From Streptomyces sp. H27-C3 (GTDB lineage Bacteria > Actinomycetota > Actinomycetes > Streptomycetales > Streptomycetaceae), in contig NZ_JASITA010000049.1 of the NCBI RefSeq assembly GCF_030063415.1, positions 1-50,249 on the forward strand: DNA of 50,249 bases, in the 5' to 3' direction. Shown here in pieces: positions 25,260 to 33,649 of this stretch. The stretch's first letter is position 1. Each line of letters opens with the position of its first letter. The notes below the pieces were generated by a model, which was given only the letters and a program-made list of their open reading frames with translations, was not told the origin of the DNA and searched no databases. Position numbers and translations under genes: made by a program.

Positions 25260-26581
25260 CCGCATTGGCCTCCGCCGGTCTCCAGGACATGAAGATGGCC
25301 GTGATGTTCGCCGACATCGGGCTGATCCTGATCGTCGGCGCGGTCCTCGGCCGGCTTGCCCAGCGAGTGGGCCAGCCCGCCGTGGTCGGCGAAATCACCG
25401 CGGGCATCCTGCTCGGCCCCAGCCTCCTCGGTCTGCTCCCCGGCGACCTGACCCAGCGCATCTTCCCGGCGGACGTCCGGCCGCTGCTCTCGGCGGTCGC
25501 TCAGGTCGGCCTGGTCCTGTTCATGTTCCTCATCGGCTGGGAGTTCGAGAAGCGGCTGGTGCGACGGCACGCGAAACTCGCGGCGGGCGTCTCGTTGTCG
25601 TCGATCGCGGTGGCCTTCGCATTGGGCGCCGCCCTCGCGGTTCCTCTGTACCCGCACCACTCCGTGGTGGCGGGGCGGGAGGTCTCCTTCGCCGCGTTCG
25701 CCACGTTCCTCGGCACGGCGATGGCCGTGACCGCCTTCCCCGTGCTGGCCCGGATCGTCACCGAGAACAAGCTGATGGGGACGCGGATCGGCTCGCTGTC
25801 CCTGGCCAGTGCTGCCATCGACGACCTGATCGCGTGGTGCCTGCTCGCCTATGTCTCGGCGCTCGTCACTTCGAACGGCGATCTGAGGGAGCTGGGTCGC
25901 ATCGGCGTCCTCAGCGTCCTGTACGTGCTGGTGATGCTGCTGGTCGTCAGGCCGCTGGCCGGCCGACTGGTGTGGCGTTGGGCGGCTTCCGAGCGCTGGT
26001 CCGTGCTGCTGGCGGTGCTCTGCGCGGGCGCGTTGATCTCCGCGTGGGTGACCACCTGGATCGGGATCCACGCCATATTCGGCGCCTTCCTCTTCGGGTT
26101 CGTCATGCCGCGGGAGCCGAAGACGATCCTCAGCCAGCGGATCCGCACGCCACTGGAGCATGTCAGCACCGTGCTGCTGCCCGTCTTCTTCATCGTCACC
26201 GGGCTGGATGTCGACCTCGGGGCGCTCACCCGCGGAGACACCCTGGCGCTCGCCGCGATCATCCTCGTGGCCTGCGCCGGCAAGCTGATCGGTGCCCTGA
26301 TCCCGGCCCGCATGGCCGGCCTGCCCTGGCGGGAGTCCATGGACCTGGGACTGCTGATGAACACCCGCGGACTGACCGAGCTCATCATCCTGAATGCCGC
26401 CGTCAGCCTGGGCGTCCTCAGCGGACGCATGTTCACCATGATGGTGATCATGGCGCTCGTCACCACGGCGATGGCCGGACTGCTGCTGTCCCGGCCGCCC
26501 CCGGAATCCCCGGCCGACGAAGACGGGGCGGCTCTGCCGAAGTCCGCGTCCGAGGCGGCCGCCATCAAGCCGCTAACCTGA
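25256..26581 (+). CDS. Na+/H+ (CPA2-type) antiporter
   Basis: 441-residue membrane protein with about 12 hydrophobic segments and the CPA2 layout. GRLAQRVGQPAVVGEITAGILLGPSLLG lies at the N-terminus (about 31-60), FLGTAMAVTAFPVLARIV in the middle and a GLLMNTRGLTELIIL motif near the C-terminus. It starts in the ATGA overlap with the SnoaL-like gene; the frame upstream of 25256 is not needed. Antiporters of this type occur in several angucycline clusters and may serve export or pH/ion resistance. The true transported species is unknown. Confidence 0.9.
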   Translation: MTALASAGLQDMKMAVMFADIGLILIVGAVLGRLAQRVGQPAVVGEITAGILLGPSLLGLLPGDLTQRIFPADVRPLLSAVAQVGLVLFMFLIGWEFEKRLVRRHAKLAAGVSLSSIAVAFALGAALAVPLYPHHSVVAGREVSFAAFATFLGTAMAVTAFPVLARIVTENKLMGTRIGSLSLASAAIDDLIAWCLLAYVSALVTSNGDLRELGRIGVLSVLYVLVMLLVVRPLAGRLVWRWAASERWSVLLAVLCAGALISAWVTTWIGIHAIFGAFLFGFVMPREPKTILSQRIRTPLEHVSTVLLPVFFIVTGLDVDLGALTRGDTLALAAIILVACAGKLIGALIPARMAGLPWRESMDLGLLMNTRGLTELIILNAAVSLGVLSGRMFTMMVIMALVTTAMAGLLLSRPPPESPADEDGAALPKSASEAAAIKPLT

Positions 26582-26598
26582 CAGATGAGAGGCCTGTT

Positions 26599-27141
26599 GT
26601 GAGCCCTGTTTCACGAGCCGACCACGCATCGAGAACGCCGGTCGACGGACGAGCGCTGCGTTCGGTGTGCGGACACTTCGTCACCGGCGTCACCGTCGTC
26701 ACGTCTGGAAGCCAGGCGGACGGCAGCGGCAGCACGGTGAACTCGTTCACCTCGGTCTCCTTGAATCCGCCGATGGTCCTGGTATGCCTGCACGAGAACT
26801 CCCGGCTGCTGCCGGTGGTCCAGCGCTCCGGAGGGTTCGTGGTCAACTTTCTGACGCATCATCAGGAGTCTGTGGCGTGGGCGTTCGCCGGCCGTCAGAC
26901 AGCCCGACTCGAGAGTGTGCCGCACCATCGGTCAGCCCACGGGCTGCCGGTGCTCAGCGAGTCGCTGGCCCATGTGGAGTGCCGGCTGGTCTCGGAGTAC
27001 GACGGCGGCGATCACACCATCCTGCTCGGCGAGGTCATCGGGCTGGGCACCCCGGTTCCGGAGGAGGACCCGCTGGTGTTCTTCCAAGGATCGATGCGTG
27101 AACTCGGCTCGGCCCCGGCGCCCGCCGAACCGCGCGCCTGA
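26599..27141 (+). CDS. Flavin reductase (JadY/HpaC-like)
   Basis: 180-residue split-barrel FMN-binding flavin reductase. CGHFVTGVTVVTSG at about 22-35, TVNSFTSVSLNPPMVLVCL and FVVNFLTHHQE are family-typical. It should supply reduced flavin to the antibiotic monooxygenase at 23926 and possibly to the halogenase at 31630. It starts with GTG six bases after GAGAGG. It is the last gene of the SnoaL-antiporter unit; its own stop is followed by a MITE-like element. Confidence 0.9.
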   Translation: MSPVSRADHASRTPVDGRALRSVCGHFVTGVTVVTSGSQADGSGSTVNSFTSVSLNPPMVLVCLHENSRLLPVVQRSGGFVVNFLTHHQESVAWAFAGRQTARLESVPHHRSAHGLPVLSESLAHVECRLVSEYDGGDHTILLGEVIGLGTPVPEEDPLVFFQGSMRELGSAPAPAEPRA

Positions 27142-27265
27142 GACCGGATCCGCCGGCTCTGCTCGGCGACGAGCGTGTCCTGCTCGGCCGGCCACAGCGG
27201 CCGGTGGATCCGGGCTGAGCCATTCCGTTCCTCCGGACCAGGGCCGCCCGGCGGAGCTGCGCCGA

Positions 27266-27433
27266 CTAAGGGCTGTCCCGCAATCCCTGGCAGGCGCACG
27301 ACGACAGCTACGGCACCTCGCCGCGTTGTCGGAACGCCCGAATACGTCCAGTATGCGAACGTCCCTCCGCCTTGCGATGCACCGCATCTGACGCCGTGCG
27401 CTGATCCACCAGGGATTACGGGACAGCCCTTAG
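27266..27433. mobile_element. 168-bp MITE-like element
   Basis: Non-coding element bounded by 25-base inverted repeats, 27266-27290 and 27409-27433, with one mismatch (GCAAT versus GTAAT). The outer word AGGGCTGTCCCG is flanked by TA on both sides, which would fit a TA target duplication. It has no transposase and looks like a miniature inverted-repeat element. It lies between convergent flavin reductase and HxlR genes, and its right end supplies the stop codon of the HxlR gene. Confidence 0.8.
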
Positions 27434-27858
27434 TTCCGGCGGCGTGTGGCGGCCAGGTCCTCGGCCGCGTCAAAGGCCTCCCGTGCTTGGTCCACGCGGG
27501 GCAGGTTGTCGGCGGACCAGTCGGCCAGGGCCGCGAACAGCGGGGCCAGACTCCGGCCCAGATCGCTGATCTCGTACTCCACCCGGGGCGGAACCTCCGG
27601 GTGGTAGGTGCGGATCAGCAGGCCGTCCCGTTCCAGCTGGCGCAGCCGCTGCGTCAGGACTTTTGGCGTGATGGCACCGATATTGCGGTGCAATTTGACG
27701 AATCGCTGCCTTCCGTGCGCGTTGAGTGTCCAGAGGATGGGTGTGGTCCAACGGCTGAAGACGATGTCGACGACCGGGGCGATCGTGCATGCCTGATCCG
27801 GTGGTTCTGACGTCGCCTCTTCGGTGGCCTCGTCGCGGTCCACGGCGGTCTCCAGCAT
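27430..27858 (-). CDS. HxlR-family transcriptional regulator
   Basis: 142-residue winged-helix repressor. The HxlR core (about 24-115) has FSRWTTPILWTLNAHGRQRFVKLHRNIGAITPKVLTQRLRQLERDGL split over helix 2 to the wing. It is divergent from the MFS exporter gene and probably controls it. The stop codon TAA (27430-27432) lies inside the MITE inverted repeat, so the original C-terminus was probably replaced by the insertion; the conserved domain is intact. A GGAAGG site precedes the ATG. Confidence 0.88.
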   Translation of the reverse strand: MLETAVDRDEATEEATSEPPDQACTIAPVVDIVFSRWTTPILWTLNAHGRQRFVKLHRNIGAITPKVLTQRLRQLERDGLLIRTYHPEVPPRVEYEISDLGRSLAPLFAALADWSADNLPRVDQAREAFDAAEDLAATRRRN

Positions 27859-27868
27859 CTCTGCTCAC

Positions 27869-27929
27869 CTTCCGGGAAGTCACTTTCCCCTAGGTACCCA
27901 CTCTATTGAGGTTGCTAGCTTCCCGGAAG
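27869..27929. promoter_or_regulatory. Paired operator-like sites between hxlR and MFS genes
   Basis: CTTCCGGGAAG (27869-27879) and CTTCCCGGAAG (27919-27929) are reverse complements of one another, 50 bases apart, and flank the divergent promoter. Binding of the HxlR dimer at both sites would control both genes. Confidence 0.5.
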
Positions 27930-27991
27930 CGAGTAGTTCCAGGTTCCAGGCGCCATCTTCTGTCCGCGCTCCGAATTCCCCTAGGAGAGTC

Positions 27992-29500
27992 ATGTCTGTC
28001 CATCAGTCAGTCAACACACCCGGAGGGAAGTCGGGCGGCCCGGCCCGACGGCCGGGCCTGATCCTGGCGTTCCTCTGCGTCGCGGGGTTCATGACCTTCC
28101 TCGACGTCTCCATCGTGAACGTCGCTCTGCCGACCGTCGAGGATGAGCTCGACATCTCGCAGACCGCCCTGCCCTACGTGGTCACCACCTACGCCACGAT
28201 CCTGGGCGGCTTCCTGCTGCTGACCGGGCGGCTCGGTGACAACCTCGGCCGCCGAAAGATGCTCCAGACCGGCCTGGTGCTGTTCGCCGTGACCTCGCTG
28301 ATCGCCGGGCTCTCGCAGAACGCCGCCATGCTCATCCTCTCCCGCGGCGGCCAGGGCCTGGGTGCGGCGTTCATGGCCACCTCCGCGCTGAGTCTGCTGG
28401 CCAGCAACTTCGAGGAGGGCCCGGAGCGCAACAAGGCCCTCGGCGCCTGGGGGGCGCTCAGCGGCATCGCCGCCGTCGCGGGAGTCATGCTCGGCGGCCT
28501 GCTCACCGACGGCCCCGGGTGGCGCTGGATCTTCTTCGTCAACGTGCCGATCGGCCTCATCGGCGCCCTAGTAGCTCCCGCGCTCGTGGGCGAGAGCAAG
28601 GCGGACTCCCGTCGCGGCTCCTTCGACTTCGCCGGCACCCTCGCCCTCACCGCGGGTCTGATCCTGCTCATCTTCAGCCTCGGGCAGACCGTCGACGACT
28701 CCAGCGTCCCGCAGGCCCGGATCTACGGCGGGTTCGCCCTCGCCGCGGTCCTGCTCGTCGCCTTCGTCTTCATCGAGCGCCGCGCCAAGGCTCCGCTGAT
28801 CCCGCTCGGGATCTTCCGTCGACCCTCACTGCGCTCGGCGAACATCATCGCCATCCTACTCATCGGCACCGTCGTCACACTCTTCTTCTTCGCCAGCCTC
28901 TTCATGCAGCAAGTGCTGGAGTTCACGGCCATCGAGACGGGCATGGCGTATGTGCCGCTGGCCCTGCTCACCGGCGTAGGCGCCGGCATCGCGTCGAATG
29001 TGGTCACGAAGGTCCCCGCCAAGATCGTCCTGCTGGTCGGCCTCACCCTCGCGGGCACGGGCATGGTGCTGCTGTGGCGAGCGCCGTCCGACTCGTCCTA
29101 CTGGGTCGATCTGCTGCCGGCGTTCGCGCTTCTCGGCATCGGCCTCGGTCTGTCCTTCGTCTCCCTGCAGATCTCCGCTTTCGCGGGGATCAAGGAAGAG
29201 GAGGCGGGAGTGGCCTCCGGCCTGATCAACACCTCCCAGGAGATCGGTGGGGCGCTCGGCCTGGCCGTCGCGGCGACCTGGGCCTTCCGCAACATCGCGG
29301 AAATGGAGGCCAAGGCCGCCAGTGACCCGTCACTCGCCGCGGCTGCCCGCACCGACGTCTTCCACGACGCGTTCCTCGTCGGCGCGACCTTCGCCGCCGC
29401 CGCGTTCCTCGTCACCCTGGTCCTGCTCCCGCTGACCAAGTCCGAGCCGGCGTCCGAGGAGCCCCAGGCCGTCGGCGCTGACGCGCCCACCACCTCCTGA
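27992..29500 (+). CDS. MFS drug exporter (DHA2, 14 TM)
   Basis: 502-residue major facilitator with about 14 membrane segments. The motif GRLGDNLGRRKML lies after TM2 and AAVAGVMLGGLLTDGPGWRWIFFVNVPIG in TM5-6 (DHA2 antiporter motif C region). It is expected to export the final antibiotic and give self-resistance. The ATG at 27992 follows CTAGGAGAG. The frame is open to 27824, but that would overlap the HxlR gene and its operators. It is followed 15 bases later by the PPOX gene. Confidence 0.92.
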   Translation: MSVHQSVNTPGGKSGGPARRPGLILAFLCVAGFMTFLDVSIVNVALPTVEDELDISQTALPYVVTTYATILGGFLLLTGRLGDNLGRRKMLQTGLVLFAVTSLIAGLSQNAAMLILSRGGQGLGAAFMATSALSLLASNFEEGPERNKALGAWGALSGIAAVAGVMLGGLLTDGPGWRWIFFVNVPIGLIGALVAPALVGESKADSRRGSFDFAGTLALTAGLILLIFSLGQTVDDSSVPQARIYGGFALAAVLLVAFVFIERRAKAPLIPLGIFRRPSLRSANIIAILLIGTVVTLFFFASLFMQQVLEFTAIETGMAYVPLALLTGVGAGIASNVVTKVPAKIVLLVGLTLAGTGMVLLWRAPSDSSYWVDLLPAFALLGIGLGLSFVSLQISAFAGIKEEEAGVASGLINTSQEIGGALGLAVAATWAFRNIAEMEAKAASDPSLAAAARTDVFHDAFLVGATFAAAAFLVTLVLLPLTKSEPASEEPQAVGADAPTTS

Positions 29501-29515
29501 CGAGCGGGCACGGAC

Positions 29516-29908
29516 ATGGGACAGCTTGACCTGACCGCCGCGGCCGAGGAGTTCCTCGCCGAGAACCACCTGTGCACCTTCACGACCCTGTACCCGGACG
29601 GCGCGCCGCACGTCGCACCGGTCCGGTTCACCTGGGACGGCGAGGCGGGCCTCGCCCGGGTCATGACCATGGGGTCACGGACCAAGGTGCGGAATCTGCT
29701 GGCCACCGAGAAGGCCCGGGTCGCGGTCTGCCAGGCGGCGGGGCCCCGCTGGATCACCCTTGAGGGGTCGGCGCAGGTGCTCACCGACCCCGCGCGGGTC
29801 CAGGAAGGGATCCGCCGCTACGCCAACCGCTACTGGTCCATGCCGCCGGACCTGCCCGGCATGGTGGTCATCGAGATCGCGGTCGACCGCGTGATGGGAA
29901 TTTACTGA
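29516..29908 (+). CDS. PPOX-class (F420/FMN) split-barrel protein
   Basis: 130-residue pyridoxamine-5'-phosphate-oxidase-like protein with the typical FLAENHLCTFTTLYPDGAPHV start and a VMTMGSRTKVRNL cofactor-binding core. Relatives in actinobacteria use F420 or FMN as reductases. It is cotranscribed with the MFS gene. It may reduce a pathway intermediate or detoxify a quinone; the substrate is unknown. A strong hairpin follows. Confidence 0.85.
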   Translation: MGQLDLTAAAEEFLAENHLCTFTTLYPDGAPHVAPVRFTWDGEAGLARVMTMGSRTKVRNLLATEKARVAVCQAAGPRWITLEGSAQVLTDPARVQEGIRRYANRYWSMPPDLPGMVVIEIAVDRVMGIY

Positions 29909-29940
29909 GCCCGGGCAGGGTCGGCGCCGCCAGAGCCAAG

Positions 29941-29970
29941 GGAGGGTGTCGGAGTATTCCGACACCCTCC
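29941..29970 (+). terminator. Terminator hairpin, 13-bp stem
   Basis: Perfect arms 29941-29953 and 29958-29970 around a GTAT loop, 33 bases after the PPOX stop. Confidence 0.85.
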
Positions 29971-30093
29971 GATGTACTCTGCCTGCCGTTTCCGTCACGG
30001 ACATGACGAACTTTTCCGAATCGTGTAAGAGCAGGTGTTCAGCTTCTCCGGCTTTTTCGAAACAATTATGAAAACCATGGCAGGAGAGGTGAT

Positions 30094-31554
30094 ATGAACA
30101 CATTCGCCGCTGAAGTGATCATTGCAGGTGCTGGCACCGCCGGTCTTATGCTTGCGGGGGAGCTCAGCCTTCAGGGAGTTTCCGTCATCGTTCTCGACAA
30201 GCTCGACGAGCCGATGCAGCAGTCCCGCGCACTGGGTTTTTCCGCGCGCACCATCGAGGAATTCGGGCAGCGCGGTCTGCTCGGCGGGTTCGGTGATCTC
30301 GAGACCATTCCGATCGGGCACTTCGGCGGTCTTCCCATCGACTACCGCATCCTCGAGGGAGGCAATTTCGGGGTCCGGGGCGTCCCACAGTCGCGCACGG
30401 AGGCCATCATCGGCAAATGGGCGGCCGGCCTGGGCTCGGATATCCGCCGCGGCCACGAGGTGGTCGGCTTCAGCCAGGACGATACCGGCGTCGACGTCCA
30501 GGTCACCGGGCCCGGCGGCACCGAGACGCTGCGCGCCGCCTACCTGGTCGGCTGCGACGGTGCCCGCAGCACCGTCCGCCGCGCCGCGGGCATCGACTTC
30601 CCCGGCGTCAGCGCCACCATCGAGATGAAGATGGCCGACATCACCGGTGTACCGGTCCGGCTGCGCCCGACCGGCGAGCTCGGTGAGGCCGGCATGGTCG
30701 TCGTGCTGCCGCTCGGCCCGGCCGCCACCCGCGTCGTGGTCTTCGAGCGCGACGCCGGGGTCCGCAGCACGCAGCAGCCGCCCACGTTCGAGGAGGTGGC
30801 GGCCTCCTTCCAGCGAGTGACGGGCGAGGACATCAGCGCCGCGACGCCGCTGTGGACCAGCTACTTCACCGACAGCAGCCGCCAGGCCGCCGAGTACCGC
30901 AAGGGCAGGGTCTTCCTGGCCGGCGACGCCGCCCACATCCACATGCCGATCGGCGCCCAGGGCATCAGCGCCGGTGTCGGTGACGCGGTCAACCTGGGCT
31001 GGAAGCTCGCCGCCGTACTGAGGGGGCGCGGCTCGGAGGACCTGCTCGACACGTACCACGGCGAGCGCCACCCGGTGGGCGCCCGCGTCGTCTGGAACAC
31101 CCTGGTGCAGCGCACCCTGTACCTCGGCGGCCCCGAAGCGCAGCCGCTGCGCGACCTGTTCGGCGAGCTGATCCAACTGGAAGAGGTCCAGAAGCACCTC
31201 GTCGGTGTCGTGACCGGTCTCGACGTGACCTACGGTGCCGCCGCCGGCGACCACCCGCTGCTCGGCCGCCGCCTGCCCGACCGGGACCTGCGGGTCGACA
31301 CGGATCGGACCACTGCCTACGAGCTCCTGCAAGCAGGACGTCCGTTGCTGCTCGACCTGGGCGCCGGCCCGGCCCTCCGCGAGGCTGCGGGCCCGTGGGC
31401 CGACCGCGTGAACATCGTCACCGCGGACTGCGACGACGCCCCGGCCGCCGGCCTGCTGGTGCGGCCCGACGGCTACGTCGCCTGGCTCACCGCGGACGGC
31501 TCCCCCGCGGGACTGACCGAGTCCCTCACCCAGTGGTTCGGCGGCCCACGGTGA
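30094..31554 (+). CDS. FAD-dependent aromatic hydroxylase, third copy (PgaE type)
   Basis: 486-residue class A flavoprotein monooxygenase: GAGTAGLMLAGELSLQG (about 12-28), VGCDGARSTVRRA, and GDAAHIHMPIGAQGISAGVGDA. It is closely related to the enzyme at 19782 (same FG/GHFGG region and GVPQSRTEA motif) and less so to the one at 21272. The first motif has Thr in place of the usual Pro (GAGTAG). A strong AGGAGAGGTGAT site precedes the ATG. It stands beside the halogenase-like gene and may act as a late hydroxylase on the same intermediate. Confidence 0.9.
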   Translation: MNTFAAEVIIAGAGTAGLMLAGELSLQGVSVIVLDKLDEPMQQSRALGFSARTIEEFGQRGLLGGFGDLETIPIGHFGGLPIDYRILEGGNFGVRGVPQSRTEAIIGKWAAGLGSDIRRGHEVVGFSQDDTGVDVQVTGPGGTETLRAAYLVGCDGARSTVRRAAGIDFPGVSATIEMKMADITGVPVRLRPTGELGEAGMVVVLPLGPAATRVVVFERDAGVRSTQQPPTFEEVAASFQRVTGEDISAATPLWTSYFTDSSRQAAEYRKGRVFLAGDAAHIHMPIGAQGISAGVGDAVNLGWKLAAVLRGRGSEDLLDTYHGERHPVGARVVWNTLVQRTLYLGGPEAQPLRDLFGELIQLEEVQKHLVGVVTGLDVTYGAAAGDHPLLGRRLPDRDLRVDTDRTTAYELLQAGRPLLLDLGAGPALREAAGPWADRVNIVTADCDDAPAAGLLVRPDGYVAWLTADGSPAGLTESLTQWFGGPR

Positions 31555-31629
31555 CGCCTGACCCGACGGCCGACCGATGTTCTTTCAGGAACGCGCCCGT
31601 CCCGTTCGAGACAGAAGAGGAGAGCGGTT

Positions 31630-33330
31630 GTGTCCGCGACGTCTGAGCACGTGAAGGAAGACCCTGATTCCGCCAAGTGGATAGAATGCGACGTTCTCAT
31701 CCTGGGCTCTGGTCTCTCCGGATCGATCATGGGATCCATCCTGGCCAGGCAGGGTGCCAACGTGGCGCTGATCGACGCGGGCCAGCACCCGCGCTTCGCC
31801 GTTGGCGAGTCGCAGAACCCGCAGCTGGTCGAGTGGCTCAACATCCTGGCGGTGCGTTACGACGTGCCTGAGATCAAGCACATGCTGGACATCAAGGCCA
31901 TCAGCCAGCACATGGGCCCCCACCACGGGCGCAAGCAGAGCTTCGGCTTCGTCTCCCACCGTCCCAACCAGGAGCCGGACCCCCGGGAGGCGACGATGTT
32001 CGTCATCCCGAAGATGCTCACCGAGGCCGTCCACCTCTATCGCCAGGACACCGACTCCTACTACTTGAACGTCGCCGCCAAGTACGGGTGCACTCTGCGC
32101 CAGAACTGGTTCGCCACCGACCTGGACTTCGACGACGACGGCGTCACGGTCACCGGCCGGAACGGCGAGGTGTTCCGCGCGAAGTACCTCATCGACGCGT
32201 CGGGCTTCCGCTCACCGCTGGCCGAGAAGTTCGACCTGCGAGAGAAGCCGTCCCGGCTCAAGCACCACGCGCGCTCGCTGTTCACGCACTACATCGGTGT
32301 CAAGCCGTACGACGACGTCTGCAACTACCCCAAGGATCTGCTCCCGCCGGCCGAGTCGCCCTTCCACGGCGGCACGCTGCACCATGTCATCGAGCGCGGC
32401 TGGTTCTGGATTATCCCGTTCGACAACTACAAGGACTCCAAGAACCCGCTCTGCAGCGTCGGCCTGACCCTTGACGAGCGGCTCTACCCCAAGCCGACCG
32501 ACATGACACCGGACGAGGAGTTCCAGCACTACCTCGACATGTATCCGGCGGTGAAGCGCCAGTTCGCCGGCGCCAAGCGGGTCCGCGAGTGGGTCTCCAC
32601 CGACCGCATTCAGTACTCCTCGAAGCAGACCGTCGGCGACCGCTGGTGCCTGATGTCGCACGCGTCCGGATTCATCGACCCGTTGTACTCACGCGGCCTG
32701 TCCAACACCTTCGAGGTGGTGGACGCGTTGGCATGGCGCATCCTGGACGCGCTCAAGAGCAACGAGTTCAAGGCGGAGGACTTCGAGTACGTCGAGCGGC
32801 TGGAACAGGGCCTGCTGGACTACAACGACAAGATCGTCAACAGCTCGTACATCGCGTTCAAGCACTTCCGGCTCTGGAACGCGGTGTTCCGGGTCTGGGC
32901 CTGCTTCACCACGCCGGCCACCATGCGCCAGATCATGGCCCGCCAGAACTTCGAGCTGGACGGCGACGACCGCCACTTCAAGGACATGGAGAAGGCCCCG
33001 TACACGGGCTTGTGGTGGCCCGACAGCACCGCCTTCAAGACTCTCCTCGACCTCACGGCGGAGACCTGCGAAAAGTACGAGGCGGGCGAGATCGACGGGG
33101 ACAAGGCCGCCGACATCGTCTTCCAGGCGATCAACGACTGCGAGTCGGTGAACACGCCGTTCGGCTGGAAGGGTCCTGAGGACCTCCGCTTCTTCCGGGC
33201 CACCACCCCCACGATGATGAAGTTCATGTGGTGGGCCAACACCCAGGGTCCCGATGAGATCCGCGACCTGGGCCGAGCCTTCCTCAAGGGCATGATCAAG
33301 CAGGGGACAAAGGGCCGCAAGGTTGCCTGA
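31630..33330 (+). CDS. Flavin-dependent halogenase-like enzyme
   Basis: 566-residue FAD enzyme of the flavin-dependent halogenase family. The dinucleotide motif GSGLSG (about 26-31) and the halogenase signature WFWIIP (about 258-263, matching WxWxIP) are present. The GES loop reads VGESQNPQLVEW instead of the GESLLP or GEA(T/S)xP of well-known halogenases, and the protein is longer than most at the C-terminus. It could chlorinate the aromatic core, or be one of the halogenase-fold oxidases that do not halogenate. It starts with GTG after a GAGGAG site. It would need reduced FAD, perhaps from the reductase at 26599. A strong terminator follows. Confidence 0.82.
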   Translation: MSATSEHVKEDPDSAKWIECDVLILGSGLSGSIMGSILARQGANVALIDAGQHPRFAVGESQNPQLVEWLNILAVRYDVPEIKHMLDIKAISQHMGPHHGRKQSFGFVSHRPNQEPDPREATMFVIPKMLTEAVHLYRQDTDSYYLNVAAKYGCTLRQNWFATDLDFDDDGVTVTGRNGEVFRAKYLIDASGFRSPLAEKFDLREKPSRLKHHARSLFTHYIGVKPYDDVCNYPKDLLPPAESPFHGGTLHHVIERGWFWIIPFDNYKDSKNPLCSVGLTLDERLYPKPTDMTPDEEFQHYLDMYPAVKRQFAGAKRVREWVSTDRIQYSSKQTVGDRWCLMSHASGFIDPLYSRGLSNTFEVVDALAWRILDALKSNEFKAEDFEYVERLEQGLLDYNDKIVNSSYIAFKHFRLWNAVFRVWACFTTPATMRQIMARQNFELDGDDRHFKDMEKAPYTGLWWPDSTAFKTLLDLTAETCEKYEAGEIDGDKAADIVFQAINDCESVNTPFGWKGPEDLRFFRATTPTMMKFMWWANTQGPDEIRDLGRAFLKGMIKQGTKGRKVA

Positions 33331-33355
33331 CCCACGTGCTCCGGAGGGCGTTCTG

Positions 33356-33394
33356 CCCCGGGGCCCGCACCCACGCCGGGTGCGGGCCCCGGGG
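33356..33394 (+). terminator. Terminator hairpin, 17-bp stem
   Basis: Perfect arms 33356-33372 and 33378-33394 with a 5-base loop, 26 bases after the halogenase-like gene. Confidence 0.88.
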
Positions 33395-33418
33395 CTCCGG
33401 GCTGCCATCCGTCCCACC

Positions 33419-33458
33419 ATCCCCGCGAGGGGCCGTCCTATCCCCGCGAGGGGCCGTC
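33419..33458. repeat. Two tandem 19-bp repeats
   Basis: ATCCCCGCGAGGGGCCGTC occurs at 33419-33437 and 33440-33458. The core CCCCGCGAGGGG is nearly self-complementary. Function unknown; two units only. Confidence 0.7.
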
Positions 33459-33602
33459 TGGACCTTCACTTCCTCGCGGACACGGCCAACGGCCCCGCCA
33501 GGCGGCGCTGTTACGCCGAAACCTGTGCGAGGCCGCTTGCGGTGCGGGCCGCCCGCGACCTGCACCGCACCGGTGTCCCGCCCGGAGCGTCGGCTCCCGA
33601 GC

Positions 33603-33645
33603 GGGAACGGGCGCAGAGACCTCGTCGGCCTCTGCGCCCGTTCCC
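33603..33645. terminator. Terminator for the TIGR03086 gene
   Basis: Arms 33603-33618 and 33630-33645 (16 bp, perfect) with an 11-base loop, immediately after the stop of the minus-strand TIGR03086 gene. Confidence 0.8.
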
Positions 33646-33649
33646 CTCG

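Noticed and set aside
33419..33458. CRISPR array
   Set aside because: Only two units with a 2-base spacer and no cas genes; it is a short tandem repeat.
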